Of a stretch of DNA of 64,000 nucleotides, positions 53,458-60,976 are shown one piece after another. A program made the translations under genes and the position numbers. The notes beneath the pieces were generated by a model that was not told the DNA's origin, did not search any database, and was given only the letters and a program-made list of their open reading frames with translations. The DNA is taken from assembly GCF_046244365.1 (NCBI RefSeq), contig NZ_CP176395.1, positions 3,720,001 to 3,784,000 of the forward strand, written 5' to 3'. The DNA is from Paenibacillus_V sp046244365 (GTDB lineage: Bacteria > Bacillota > Bacilli > Paenibacillales > NBRC-103111). Each line of letters opens with the position of its first letter. The first letter of the stretch is position 1.

Positions 53458-53464
53458 TGTCGAA
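53458..53464 (+). promoter_or_regulatory. 0A box 1 upstream of spo0A
   Basis: TGTCGAA in TTTTTGTCGAAATC matches the Spo0A-binding heptamer and its flanking T-run. Confidence 0.65.
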
Positions 53465-53497
53465 ATCTGTTGATTTATAAACAAAAAAATTATTATA

Positions 53498-53527
53498 AAG
53501 GATTTTTCAAAAAAAATAAAGAAAAAT
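53498..53527 (+). promoter_or_regulatory. Candidate sigma-H promoter of spo0A
   Basis: AAGGATTTTT (53498-53507) and GAAAAAT (53521-53527), 13 bp apart, resemble sigma-H -35 and -10 elements, in an AT-rich leader between 0A boxes. Confidence 0.5.
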
Positions 53528-53531
53528 AATT

Positions 53532-53538
53532 TTCGACA
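53532..53538 (-). promoter_or_regulatory. 0A box 2 upstream of spo0A
   Basis: Reverse-strand TGTCGAA in CTGTCGAAAATTATT. Confidence 0.65.
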
Positions 53539-53557
53539 GAAGGAATTTCTGTTCAGT

Positions 53558-53564
53558 TGTCGAA
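53558..53564 (+). promoter_or_regulatory. 0A box 3 upstream of spo0A
   Basis: TGTCGAA in GTTGTCGAAAATAT, 53 bp before the start codon. Confidence 0.65.
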
Positions 53565-53616
53565 AATATATCAAGGTGAATGTAAATAATCGTAAAAAAA
53601 GGGAGGCAAGCCGAAA

Positions 53617-54426
53617 TTGCAAAAGATTGAAGTACTGCTTGCGGATGATAATCGCGAATTTATTAATTTATTGTCAGAGTACATCGATGAACAGGACGAT
53701 ATGATGGTTGCCGGTGTTGCGTATAACGGTAACGAAGTGCTTCGTTTCATCGAACAGCAGCGCAAAGTGCCGGACGTTCTGATTCTGGATATCATTATGC
53801 CTCACCTTGACGGGCTAGGCGTACTCGAGAAGCTGCGCGAGGTCAACATGTCGCCCCAGCCGAAAATCATCATGCTGACGGCATTCGGTCAAGAAAACAT
53901 CACGCAAAAAGCGGTGCAGCTCGGTGCATCTTATTACATATTGAAACCTTTCGATATGGAAGTGCTTACGAATCGCATTCGGCAGCTAGTAGCCGGCAAT
54001 CAATCGATTACTTCTTCGGTCAGCAGCCCGACAACGCATCATAAAGCCAATGTCGTGCCGCTTTCCAAGGGCCGCAACCTGGATGCCAACATTACGAGCA
54101 TCATTCACGAGATCGGCGTACCCGCTCATATTAAGGGCTATCAATATTTGCGCGAAGCGATTACGATGGTGTACAACAACATCGAAATTCTTGGCGCCAT
54201 TACGAAGACGTTGTATCCGGCCATCGCCGAGCGCTACAAAACGACGCCTAGCCGGGTCGAACGCGCCATCCGACACGCCATCGAAGTCGCCTGGACGCGC
54301 GGCAACATCGACAGCATCAGCCATCTGTTCGGTTATACGATCAATATCTCGAAAGCGAAACCGACCAATTCCGAGTTCATCGCGATGGTCGCGGATAAGC
54401 TGCGGATTGAGCATAAGGTGAGCTGA
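53617..54426 (+). CDS. spo0A: Sporulation master regulator Spo0A
   Basis: The TTG start follows GGGAGG by 11 nt. The 269-residue response regulator has the receiver domain with acidic pocket LLADDNRE (D10, D11), phosphoacceptor D58 in LILDIIMPHLDG and the Lys of YILKPFD. After a Ser/Thr-rich linker (about 124-145) comes the C-terminal DNA-binding domain with TTPSRVERAIRHAIEVAW. Phosphorylated by the phosphorelay, it starts sporulation. Three 0A boxes and a sigma-H-like promoter upstream indicate autoregulation. Confidence 0.98.
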   Translation: MQKIEVLLADDNREFINLLSEYIDEQDDMMVAGVAYNGNEVLRFIEQQRKVPDVLILDIIMPHLDGLGVLEKLREVNMSPQPKIIMLTAFGQENITQKAVQLGASYYILKPFDMEVLTNRIRQLVAGNQSITSSVSSPTTHHKANVVPLSKGRNLDANITSIIHEIGVPAHIKGYQYLREAITMVYNNIEILGAITKTLYPAIAERYKTTPSRVERAIRHAIEVAWTRGNIDSISHLFGYTINISKAKPTNSEFIAMVADKLRIEHKVS

Positions 54427-54500
54427 GAGGAATAGCGGTAAGGCTTTGAACGTGTCAATGTCAATTGCAGGGATGGCTATAACTATCGGAATGTAAAACC

Positions 54501-54558
54501 AACTAATACCACTTGTTTATTGGTTATCCAAAACACCAATAAAGGAGTGGTATTTGTT
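54501..54558. terminator. Nested inverted repeat between spo0A and the P-domain gene
   Basis: AACTAATACCACT (54501-54513) pairs with AGTGGTATTTGTT (54546-54558), and an inner ATTGG pairs with CCAAT. It lies between convergent genes; T-richness is moderate. Confidence 0.55.
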
Positions 54559-54560
54559 GT

Positions 54561-55268
54561 TTACAAAGGAGTAAATATACACTCCTCCTTCTCGGGTGTT
54601 GTTATGCTTAATGCCCAACTCCTCATATTTCCCAGACCGATCGGAGGATTATCATCAAACACGAAAAGATTCCATGTACCATTAGGATCCATCCCCGTTA
54701 AGTTGCTAAGCGCAACAGACAGAGAGGTTGGGGGCGCAGGAGCCGGGAGATTTTCTGGGGGGGTATCAAAATTGCTTGGCTTAAACGTGCCAGACACAAT
54801 TTGCGTTTCATCAGGAAGAAAATTTGCTGCATTATCGTCAAATGTCAATGTCACGTTTACGATAGCGTTCACACCTCCCGCATCTGACATGAGCATGGTA
54901 TTCGTACCATCTGGTCCGACGAGCAGAATATCAAGATCATCGGGGTTGGTATGAGTTAATTCAACAAGCGTTGCCGTCACCTTCGTAAGAGGACCCGTCA
55001 ATCCCGAGACGGTTATCGGTGACGGATAAGGTACGGCATTACCTCCTGGTATGAGGAGTAATTCTCCGTTAAAAAAATTAAATGAGCTGCTTGGGAATCT
55101 GGTACAGACTCGTCTGGAAGGACTAAGGGTTAGTATGGGATTCAGGGGCGGGCATTTCACTTTCACGATTTTCTTTTTCACGATAACAGATCTTTTTTTC
55201 TTCTTTCGCGGACACACGATAATTGTTTTCTTGTGACATTTTTTTGTTTTCTTAGCCGGACATCCCAT
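54561..55268 (-). CDS. Secreted/surface-type protein with P (proprotein convertase) domain and basic N-terminus
   Basis: The ATG at 55268 is 8 nt behind GGGAGGTGG. The 235-residue protein has an N-terminal 45 residues very rich in Lys and Cys (CPAKKTKKCHKKTIIVCPRK and VIVKKKIVKVKCPPL) and then a P/Homo-B-like beta-sandwich (VSGLTGPLTKVTATLVELTH, DLDILLVGPDGTNTMLMSDA, GTFKPSNFDTPPENLPAP, GTWNLFVFDDNP). There is no classical signal peptide. The Cys/Lys-rich head suggests a spore-surface or crosslinked protein, which is inference. The gene is visibly AT-richer than the backbone, hinting at later acquisition. Confidence 0.75.
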   Translation of the reverse strand: MGCPAKKTKKCHKKTIIVCPRKKKKRSVIVKKKIVKVKCPPLNPILTLSPSRRVCTRFPSSSFNFFNGELLLIPGGNAVPYPSPITVSGLTGPLTKVTATLVELTHTNPDDLDILLVGPDGTNTMLMSDAGGVNAIVNVTLTFDDNAANFLPDETQIVSGTFKPSNFDTPPENLPAPAPPTSLSVALSNLTGMDPNGTWNLFVFDDNPPIGLGNMRSWALSITTPEKEECIFTPL

Positions 55269-55414
55269 CCGCAAACCACCTCCCTGTACATATAACGCAT
55301 AACATCTTACGTGTAGCGTCAGAGAGAGGGTTGGACAGATATCTAAATAGGGGATAGACTGGAATCTAATTATTTCGAAAATAGGTGATCTATTATTCGG
55401 AGATCATAACAATG

Positions 55415-55468
55415 AAAAACCCGCATGTGATGTTGGCTGCCACTAGCCAGCATCACATGCGGGTTTTT
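55415..55468. terminator. Strong bidirectional hairpin in a divergent gap
   Basis: AAAAACCCGCATGTGATG pairs perfectly with CATCACATGCGGGTTTTT, extended inward by GGCT/AGCC. It lies between two divergent genes (starts at 55268 and 55563), where no terminator is expected; a small RNA may end here. The rest of this 294-bp gap shows no gene. Confidence 0.7.
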
Positions 55469-55562
55469 CGTTTATTATTATCGTTTCGATACTACCAAAT
55501 GCTGCCTATATGTTTTATACTAACATTTGCATCTAGAAGACATAAACGGGGGGACTTTGGCA

Positions 55563-56343
55563 GTGAAGGCTTTATGGACTTTTGTATTTGTTTTGGCAGT
55601 TGCTGTGTTTATCTTGTGGTTTGTCTTTCAAGAACCGGCACCGGAGAAACCGATATCCGCACCCACACCGAAAGCCGAGACTCCTTCTTTGGAGATTGTT
55701 GAAGAAGCGGAGAGCATCGTCTCTTATTCGCTATCGAAACAAAAGGATCAAGCGGAAATGGTGAAAATAATAAAGGCGGTGACAGTCAAAAATCCGCATG
55801 CTTTCCCGGTAAGCATCTCTTCTATGCACGCCGAATATTGATAAAAATGGGAAAAGCATCAAAAAAGACGACTATTTTGGAAGAGCGATACCGCGTACGC
55901 TTCAACCGGGCGAAGTCGCTCATATCGGGGATTACGAATACTTGAGCGGGATTGGGTTTGCGGAAGATTACGGGAAATCCAAAGTGAAATTTTCGGTTTC
56001 TCGAGGGAGTGCCCTAGCATACACGATGCTTACGGCTTCGAACTATCGGATGAGCTTCAAAGATGCGGATGGAGGGATATCCCAGTCTTTCAACATTCAA
56101 ACATCGTTCAAAAACGAGACTGCAGCAAATGTCGATACCGATAAACTGGACGTTATCGTTTATGTGTTCGACAAGTCCAACAAGCTTATCGGGGGCTTCG
56201 ACTACCGTCCTTCGGGAGTTACAACGCGTATTCGCCCGGGCAACCAATATGATATGCGGATTGAAGGTCCGTTGTTGTCGCATGAGCTCGCTGCGGGGAT
56301 TGGCTCCGTTCAAGTGTTTGCGGGGTGCGCTTGTCAACAATAA
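55563..56343 (+). pseudogene. Membrane-anchored protein gene split by a frameshift
   Basis: The GTG at 55563 follows GGGGGG and opens a frame with an N-terminal membrane helix (ALWTFVFVLAVAVFILWFVF), a Pro-rich spacer and a beta-rich start (AVTVKNPHAFPVSISSM) that stops at 55841. The next frame, readable from about 55839 (IDKNGKSIKKDDYFGRAIP), continues the same style of domain to 56343 (VIVYVFDKSNKLIGGFDYRP, RIRPGNQYDMRIEGP). The join is one base out of frame near 55840. The product would be an extracytoplasmic anchored protein of about 260 residues; I do not recognise the family. A true mutation and an assembly error cannot be told apart here. Confidence 0.65.
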
Positions 56344-56403
56344 AGTTCGGAAAGGTGGCGTTCGACTCGTCGAAGCGCCCGAAAAAGCCGCCAAATGCAT
56401 TAG

Positions 56404-56432
56404 AAAAGGAGCCGTTGCGCGCGGCTCCTTCT
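56404..56432. terminator. Bidirectional terminator
   Basis: AAGGAGCCG (56406-56414) pairs with CGGCTCCTT (56422-56430) between convergent genes; T-rich on the plus side and A-rich before it. Confidence 0.75.
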
Positions 56433-56435
56433 TTC

Positions 56436-56873
56436 TTATATTTCTCCGAAATTCATATAGCGTATGCTTTCAATCTTTACCTGCAGCAAGCCGGACGGCG
56501 TTTCAATCGCGTGCCGTTCATCGGCGGCGCCGAGCAGCAGATGACTCCCGATCGGCGAGAGGAACGATATGCGGTTCCGGTTCGGATCGGCGTTCGACGG
56601 GAACACGATGACGTATTCATCTACCTCGTTATCGTCCAAATACCGAATCTGAACTTTGCTTCCGATTAGAGCAATCGAATGAAGCGTTTCCTCCGAGAAA
56701 CTTGGCAGCAGGCCATTCAAGGCTGCAGCATATTTCACCAGCAGCTGCTCGGTTTTCGTCCGCTCGCTGCCGTTTACGGGAATGTATAAATCGAGAAAAT
56801 GGCTTACTTCTTCATCAAAATAAACAAGCTGTTTGATCAGCTGCGTTTTGGCACCCGTTAGACTATGGTTCAT
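56436..56873 (-). CDS. GreA/GreB C-terminal-domain protein
   Basis: The 145-residue protein ends in the FKBP-like domain of GreA/GreB/Rnk proteins (SKVQIRYLDDNEVDEYVIVF, NRISFLSPIGSHLLLGA, ETPSGLLQVKIESI). The N-terminal 60 residues are helical but lack the long coiled coil with the acidic tip used by GreA for transcript cleavage, so it may bind RNA polymerase without that activity. Distinct from the true greA gene, which should be elsewhere. Confidence 0.78.
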   Translation of the reverse strand: MNHSLTGAKTQLIKQLVYFDEEVSHFLDLYIPVNGSERTKTEQLLVKYAAALNGLLPSFSEETLHSIALIGSKVQIRYLDDNEVDEYVIVFPSNADPNRNRISFLSPIGSHLLLGAADERHAIETPSGLLQVKIESIRYMNFGEI

Positions 56874-57036
56874 AGAAGATTTCTCCTTCTAGGTGCTGAT
56901 CCACGACTGCTATCCTTCTGTCCCAAATGTTGTTCATGCACGTTCCTCCTAATGAATAAATGAGACCCCGGATAGGAGCCTCTTACCCCTTATAGTAACA
57001 GAATTAGGCAGAATGTCTATCCCGCCCCCATTCCAT

Positions 57037-57068
57037 GAAAAAGCCGGAGCGGACAATCCGCTCGCGGC
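57037..57068 (-). terminator. htrA terminator
   Basis: On the minus strand GCCGCGAGCGG pairs with CCGCTCCGGC, then TTTTTC. Confidence 0.7.
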
Positions 57069-57079
57069 GCTCTTTTGCG

Positions 57080-57922
57080 TTATTTTATGATCGAATCCAG
57101 AACGGATCGAATCGTACTTGCCGGAATGGCGAAGCCGATTCCTTGCGCTTCTGCGCTTACGGCCGTGTTGACGCCGATCACTTCGCCGTTCCTATTAAGC
57201 AGCGGACCGCCTGAATTGCCGGGGTTAATGGCCGTATCCGTTTGCAGCAGGTGCTCGTAGTCGCGCGTTCCGTTGTCGTCCGGTATGGTGATCTTACGTT
57301 CCGTCGCGCTGAGCACGCCAGTCGTAAGCGTATAGTCTAGATCGTAGGGGTTCCCGATGGCGGCAACGGATTCGCCGATTTGCGTTTGGTCGGACTCGGC
57401 AATGGTAAGAGCACTGAACGGCCGGTCTCCCGATATTTTCAGAATCGCCAGATCCAAATCATACCGGCTCTCGATGACCTGGGCTTGAAAGGGTTGGTCG
57501 AAGCCCTGAACCAATACCATAATTTCGTCAGCTCCGTCAATGACATGCTCATTCGTGACGATATAGCCCGACTTTTCATAAATAAAGCCGGTGCCCGTGC
57601 CGCTCGTTTGCGCCTGCTGCCGGAAACCGCCGGTACGGGCGTTGACCTTCGCTTCGATTTTGACGGTCGCAGGACCAGCTGCCGATGCGATCGCATGATA
57701 CCCGCCGTTAGCGTTTAGGCTGAGAGAAGCCGTCGTGACGCCGTCGGCAGCGGGATTTCCCGCAGCAGCCGACGGGGAAGAGGCTGGGGCTTCACCGGAG
57801 TTGTTAAACTTGGCGGCGATAAGCATAAAGCTACCTATAAAAAGCGCCCCTGCCAAAAAGGCTGGGACCACAACGGCCATTTTTTTACGGGGCGTTACGT
57901 CGGTCGGTCGATGATCTTCCAT
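57080..57922 (-). CDS. HtrA/DegP-like membrane-anchored serine protease without PDZ domain
   Basis: The ATG at 57922 is 8 nt behind AAGGAGG. The 280-residue protein has a short cytoplasmic tail, one membrane helix (about 17-37), a Ser/Ala-rich spacer and a trypsin-like domain with the triad His in YIVTNEHVID, Asp in YDLDLAILKI and Ser in NPGNSGGPLLN. It ends right after the protease domain (IRSVLDSIIK), so the PDZ domain of typical Bacillus HtrA is absent. It probably degrades misfolded proteins outside the membrane. Confidence 0.87.
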   Translation of the reverse strand: MEDHRPTDVTPRKKMAVVVPAFLAGALFIGSFMLIAAKFNNSGEAPASSPSAAAGNPAADGVTTASLSLNANGGYHAIASAAGPATVKIEAKVNARTGGFRQQAQTSGTGTGFIYEKSGYIVTNEHVIDGADEIMVLVQGFDQPFQAQVIESRYDLDLAILKISGDRPFSALTIAESDQTQIGESVAAIGNPYDLDYTLTTGVLSATERKITIPDDNGTRDYEHLLQTDTAINPGNSGGPLLNRNGEVIGVNTAVSAEAQGIGFAIPASTIRSVLDSIIK

Positions 57923-58083
57923 GATGAAAACCTCCTTGTGTTTGCCTGACACAACCGATTATGAGGGCTCAACCTTAAAAGAACATGATATTGGGCTGAG
58001 CATTTCCTGAAAGCAAATGCTGGAAATCACATCGAATGCAGGATGAAGAGCTGTCAGATACATCGTTACCGGAAACGAAGAAG

Positions 58084-58125
58084 AAGCCTCTCCCGACTGC
58101 ATAAGCAACCGGGAAGAGGCTTTTG
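58084..58125. terminator. Bidirectional terminator
   Basis: AAGCCTCTCCCG pairs with CGGGAAGAGGCTT; on the minus strand it follows the small-gene group. Confidence 0.75.
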
Positions 58126-58152
58126 TTGTTTACGGACAATCGGGCGTTTATG

Positions 58153-58260
58153 CTATGATTCCTCGGAAAGCTCTTTGAGGGACTTGACTTTGCCGTGAGG
58201 ATGCGGAGTTTGCTTGCGGATTTTATCTTCATTTTCACGGCGCCGCTTGGATTTGCTCAT
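58153..58260 (-). CDS. Very small basic protein (35 aa)
   Basis: The ATG at 58260 lies 10 nt behind AAGGAG. The peptide begins MSKSKRRRENEDKIRKQTPH and continues with PHGKVKSLKELSEES. It is highly charged and lacks hydrophobic segments. Its size and composition recall minor small acid-soluble spore proteins, but I cannot match it to a named Ssp. It is the last of four small genes on this strand. Confidence 0.6.
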   Translation of the reverse strand: MSKSKRRRENEDKIRKQTPHPHGKVKSLKELSEES

Positions 58261-58301
58261 GGATGAAAGGCTCCTTCGACTTAGGATTGGGAAGTCCGAG
58301 T

Positions 58302-58586
58302 TTATAAATGCTGAACGTCCTGGTGAGCCTCAGCCAGATGCTCTTCCAGCTGCTGAACCTGCTGCTCGTCCTGCCGGGAGGCTTCCGCCTTCAGGTAGGT
58401 TTGCGCTTTTTCGGCGGTTAGTTCGATTTGCTCGGCTTGCGCGCGGACGGTTGCCATTTTTTGAGGATCGGCGGTTTTCTCCGCTTGCTCGAACGCTTCC
58501 TGGGCAATATTAGCCTTCTTGATCGCCTCCGTGGCGTCGTGCTTGGCGCGTTCGATTTCGGCTTGGTGCATATCGTGCTTCGTCAT
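58302..58586 (-). CDS. Small coiled-coil protein
   Basis: A 94-residue, Ala/Glu/Gln-rich protein that is helical throughout (QAEIERAKHDATEAIKKANI, VQQLEEHLAEAHQDVQHL), predicted as a coiled coil. AAGGAG lies 11 nt before the ATG. No family recognised. Second to last of the small-gene group. Confidence 0.7.
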   Translation of the reverse strand: MTKHDMHQAEIERAKHDATEAIKKANIAQEAFEQAEKTADPQKMATVRAQAEQIELTAEKAQTYLKAEASRQDEQQVQQLEEHLAEAHQDVQHL

Positions 58587-58617
58587 TTTATGCGGCGCTC
58601 CTTTCCGTCGGATACGA

Positions 58618-58797
58618 TTAATGAATACGGCATTTGCTGCGGATAAAATGAATTTGATTCCGAAGCCGGTTTAGCTGCTCCTGCTCTTCTTGACCGGGAT
58701 TCGATCCGGCCTCCATGGATTCCAGTTGCTGAATCAGCTCATGCAAATCATCGCCGGCATTGGCGCAGTCATAATCGCTTTCCAAATTGTTCAGCAT
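58618..58797 (-). CDS. Small hypothetical protein (59 aa)
   Basis: The ATG at 58797 follows AAGGAG by 7 nt. The acidic N-terminal half (MLNNLESDYDCANAGDDLHE) is followed by a Gln/Glu-rich helix and a basic end (IHFIRSKCRIH). There are two cysteines. No family recognised; found by reading the strand and its ribosome-binding site. Confidence 0.65.
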   Translation of the reverse strand: MLNNLESDYDCANAGDDLHELIQQLESMEAGSNPGQEEQEQLNRLRNQIHFIRSKCRIH

Positions 58798-58826
58798 GTT
58801 GCATCTCCTTTACGGTTGAGATAGGG

Positions 58827-59039
58827 TTAGTCGGGCTCCATTCCGGTCGGCGGATCCATCGCATCCCGCGAAAAAACGGCAAATGGGGCGAACGGCATAA
58901 GGGACGCGACTACGAATTTATTATTCGATCGGCCTTTGCGTTCCTCCTCGGCTTTAATCTCAGCCGCTTCCCCTTCGGTCAGGTGCTTTTCCCCGTTCGT
59001 ATAAATCGCTTCAAGCGCCTTGATTTCCTCGCGATCCAT
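58827..59039 (-). CDS. Small hypothetical protein (70 aa)
   Basis: The ATG at 59039 lies 5 nt behind AAGGAGGG. The first half is an acidic helix (REEIKALEAIYTNGEKHLTE), then a basic turn, a short hydrophobic stretch (FVVASLMPFAPFAVF) too brief and Pro-rich for a sure membrane helix, and a Pro-rich acidic tail. It is first of four closely spaced small genes (gaps about 30-40 bp), likely one transcript. Confidence 0.65.
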   Translation of the reverse strand: MDREEIKALEAIYTNGEKHLTEGEAAEIKAEEERKGRSNNKFVVASLMPFAPFAVFSRDAMDPPTGMEPD

Positions 59040-59255
59040 CGGCTCCCTCCTTTCGTGCCGAGTCGGAGAGAGGATACTCTGTCTTGTCGGCATTTTTATG
59101 GGGCATGATTAAGGTTCCCGTTTTCGGACGTTTTTAAAAAGATAACTTTTCGCATGAACGTATTTATTGACCGCGTCTTGCATGAAATCGTTGGCAATTA
59201 GGGAAAATAGCCGTATTAGGGGACAAGTTGGTCCGAAACGGGGGGCGTTGCTCGA

Positions 59256-60302
59256 ATGGCCGTCATCAATCAGCAAGGCGAGATTTTCCCGCTTAGCGGC
59301 ATCATTCGCGCCGGAAAAGTAACCAAGGAGCTGCTGCGCCGAAGTGCGGCTAACGAGGTGCTCGTCATCGCTCATCGCGATTTGGACGAAACAGCGGCCA
59401 TTCAGCTTCTGGAGGCGAGACCGAAAGCGGTCGTAAACGCTGCTGCATCGTTAAGCGGCGCATTTCCGGCCAAAGGGGCGCTTCATTTGCTGAAAGCGGG
59501 CGTACCGCTGCTGGAGGTACCTGCCGATGCTTTCGATAAGTTCCAAGACGGGGGGAGCGTGGAGATCGATCGTCATGAAATTCGGTTGGGTGGATGCGCT
59601 ATAACCTATCATGCGGTTACGTTGGATCGCTGCGCGCGTGTCTACGAACGGTCGGCCGCACGGATGGACAAGCTGCTGCTCGGTTTTGTCGCCAATACGC
59701 TTGCTTATGCCGAACTTGAACTCCCTGCAGTCGTCAAAACGCATGAAAGTCCGCCGCTCCTGACACCGATGACCGGCAGGCCGGTCGTCGTCGTGTCCCG
59801 GGGTAACGGCGCTCTCGCTGATCTATTGGCCCTCGGGGATTTTATCCGGGAGCGGAAGCCCGCCCTGATCGGCGTGGATGGGGGCGCGGACCTTCTTCGT
59901 AAAGCGGGGTATTCGCCGGATGTAATCGTTGGCGATATGGACAGCGTCAGCGATCGCTGTTTACTAAGCGGTAGCGAGCTTGTCGTCCATGCCTACACGG
60001 ACGGAACATCGCCCGGACAATCACGAGTCAGGGCTCTCGGGCAGCCTGCCTATGAGATGAGATCGCCGGGAACGAGCGAAGATATGGCGCTGCTGCTTGC
60101 GCATGGAGCGGGGGCGGAACTGATCGTAACCGTCGGGCTGCACACGCATATGCTCGAGTTTCTCGAGAAAGGGCGCAGCGGTATGGGGAGCACGCTGCTT
60201 GTCCGGATGCTGCTTGGCGGCAAGCTGATCGACGCTAAAGGGATAAGCGTGCTGTTCAAGCAAAAAAAGAGAGGGCCGCTATGCGACCGACCGTTACCGT
60301 AA
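59256..60302 (+). CDS. steA: SteA-like protein (thiamine-pyrophosphokinase-like fold)
   Basis: The 348-residue protein resembles SteA, a putative cytokinetic-ring factor of Gram-positives. Seen are the N-terminal domain with GRPVVVVSRGNGALADLLAL at its end and the thiamin-pyrophosphokinase-like part GVDGGADLLRKAGYSPDVIV followed by GDMDSVSD. The C-terminus has a hydrophobic stretch (GSTLLVRMLLGGKLIDA). It overlaps the next gene by 22 nt. The cell-division role comes from actinobacterial relatives and is an inference here. Confidence 0.8.
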   Translation: MAVINQQGEIFPLSGIIRAGKVTKELLRRSAANEVLVIAHRDLDETAAIQLLEARPKAVVNAAASLSGAFPAKGALHLLKAGVPLLEVPADAFDKFQDGGSVEIDRHEIRLGGCAITYHAVTLDRCARVYERSAARMDKLLLGFVANTLAYAELELPAVVKTHESPPLLTPMTGRPVVVVSRGNGALADLLALGDFIRERKPALIGVDGGADLLRKAGYSPDVIVGDMDSVSDRCLLSGSELVVHAYTDGTSPGQSRVRALGQPAYEMRSPGTSEDMALLLAHGAGAELIVTVGLHTHMLEFLEKGRSGMGSTLLVRMLLGGKLIDAKGISVLFKQKKRGPLCDRPLP

Positions 60303-60976
60303 TCATTCCGGCATGGAACGAAGCGGACCGTATCGGGGAAACGCTGCAAGCGCTCCGCGATCATAAGCAAGATGGGGAAGACGACGGCTGGGATGAATTG
60401 ATCGTCGTGGACGACGGCAGCTCGGACGATACGTACCAAGTCGCTCGGACCTATACGAATTTGTTGATTCGCCATCCCCGTAATAAGGGCAAAGGATCGG
60501 CGATGGAAAGCGGCTTTCGGATGGCGAAGGGGGATATCCTGCTGTTTCTGGACGCCGATTTGGGCCGCTCTGCGGCACACGCTCACCGCTTGCTTCAGCC
60601 TGTCCTGCAGAATCAAGCGGATATGACTATCGCCGTATTTCCCCGCCCGGCACGCCGCAGCGGTCTCGGCTTACTTAAACGGCTGGCTTATGCCGGCGTA
60701 TACCGGCTTAGCGGAAGCAAGCTTCAAGCCAGCTTATCCGGGCAGAGGGCGGTCAGGCGCGAAGTGCTTGACAGTTTGCCGCGTTTCGAGAGAGGATTCG
60801 GCGTAGAAGTGGGCCTTACTGTCGATGCGGCCAGAAAAGGATTCCGAATCAGCGAGGTCGAGCTGCCGCTGACGCATCGCTACTACGGCAACGACATGTC
60901 GGGATTACTGCATCGGGGCAAGCAGCTATGGAGCGTGGCGGCAACTTTTTGGCGGAAAAGGAGGGAGGAGCGATGA
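60281..60976 (+). CDS. Family 2 glycosyltransferase
   Basis: A 231-residue GT-A enzyme with the nucleotide-binding start VTVIIPAWNEADRIGETLQA, the acidic VVDDGSSDDT and the DxD-type LLFLDADLGRS. Residues 120-200 fit the dolichyl-phosphate-mannose-synthase-like branch, and there is no membrane segment. It begins 22 nt inside steA and its end overlaps the next gene, so the three are coupled. Sugar and acceptor are unknown; a lipid carrier is likely given the neighbour. Confidence 0.85.
   Translation: MRPTVTVIIPAWNEADRIGETLQALRDHKQDGEDDGWDELIVVDDGSSDDTYQVARTYTNLLIRHPRNKGKGSAMESGFRMAKGDILLFLDADLGRSAAHAHRLLQPVLQNQADMTIAVFPRPARRSGLGLLKRLAYAGVYRLSGSKLQASLSGQRAVRREVLDSLPRFERGFGVEVGLTVDAARKGFRISEVELPLTHRYYGNDMSGLLHRGKQLWSVAATFWRKRREER

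Noticed and set aside
55385..55702. Plus-strand open frame crossing the 55415-55468 hairpin
   Set aside because: It reads through a perfect terminator-like palindrome and out of frame into the following gene; no supporting homology.
57975..58238. Minus-strand open frame of about 87 codons
   Set aside because: It runs through a terminator hairpin and overlaps the better supported 35-codon gene, which has a Shine-Dalgarno.
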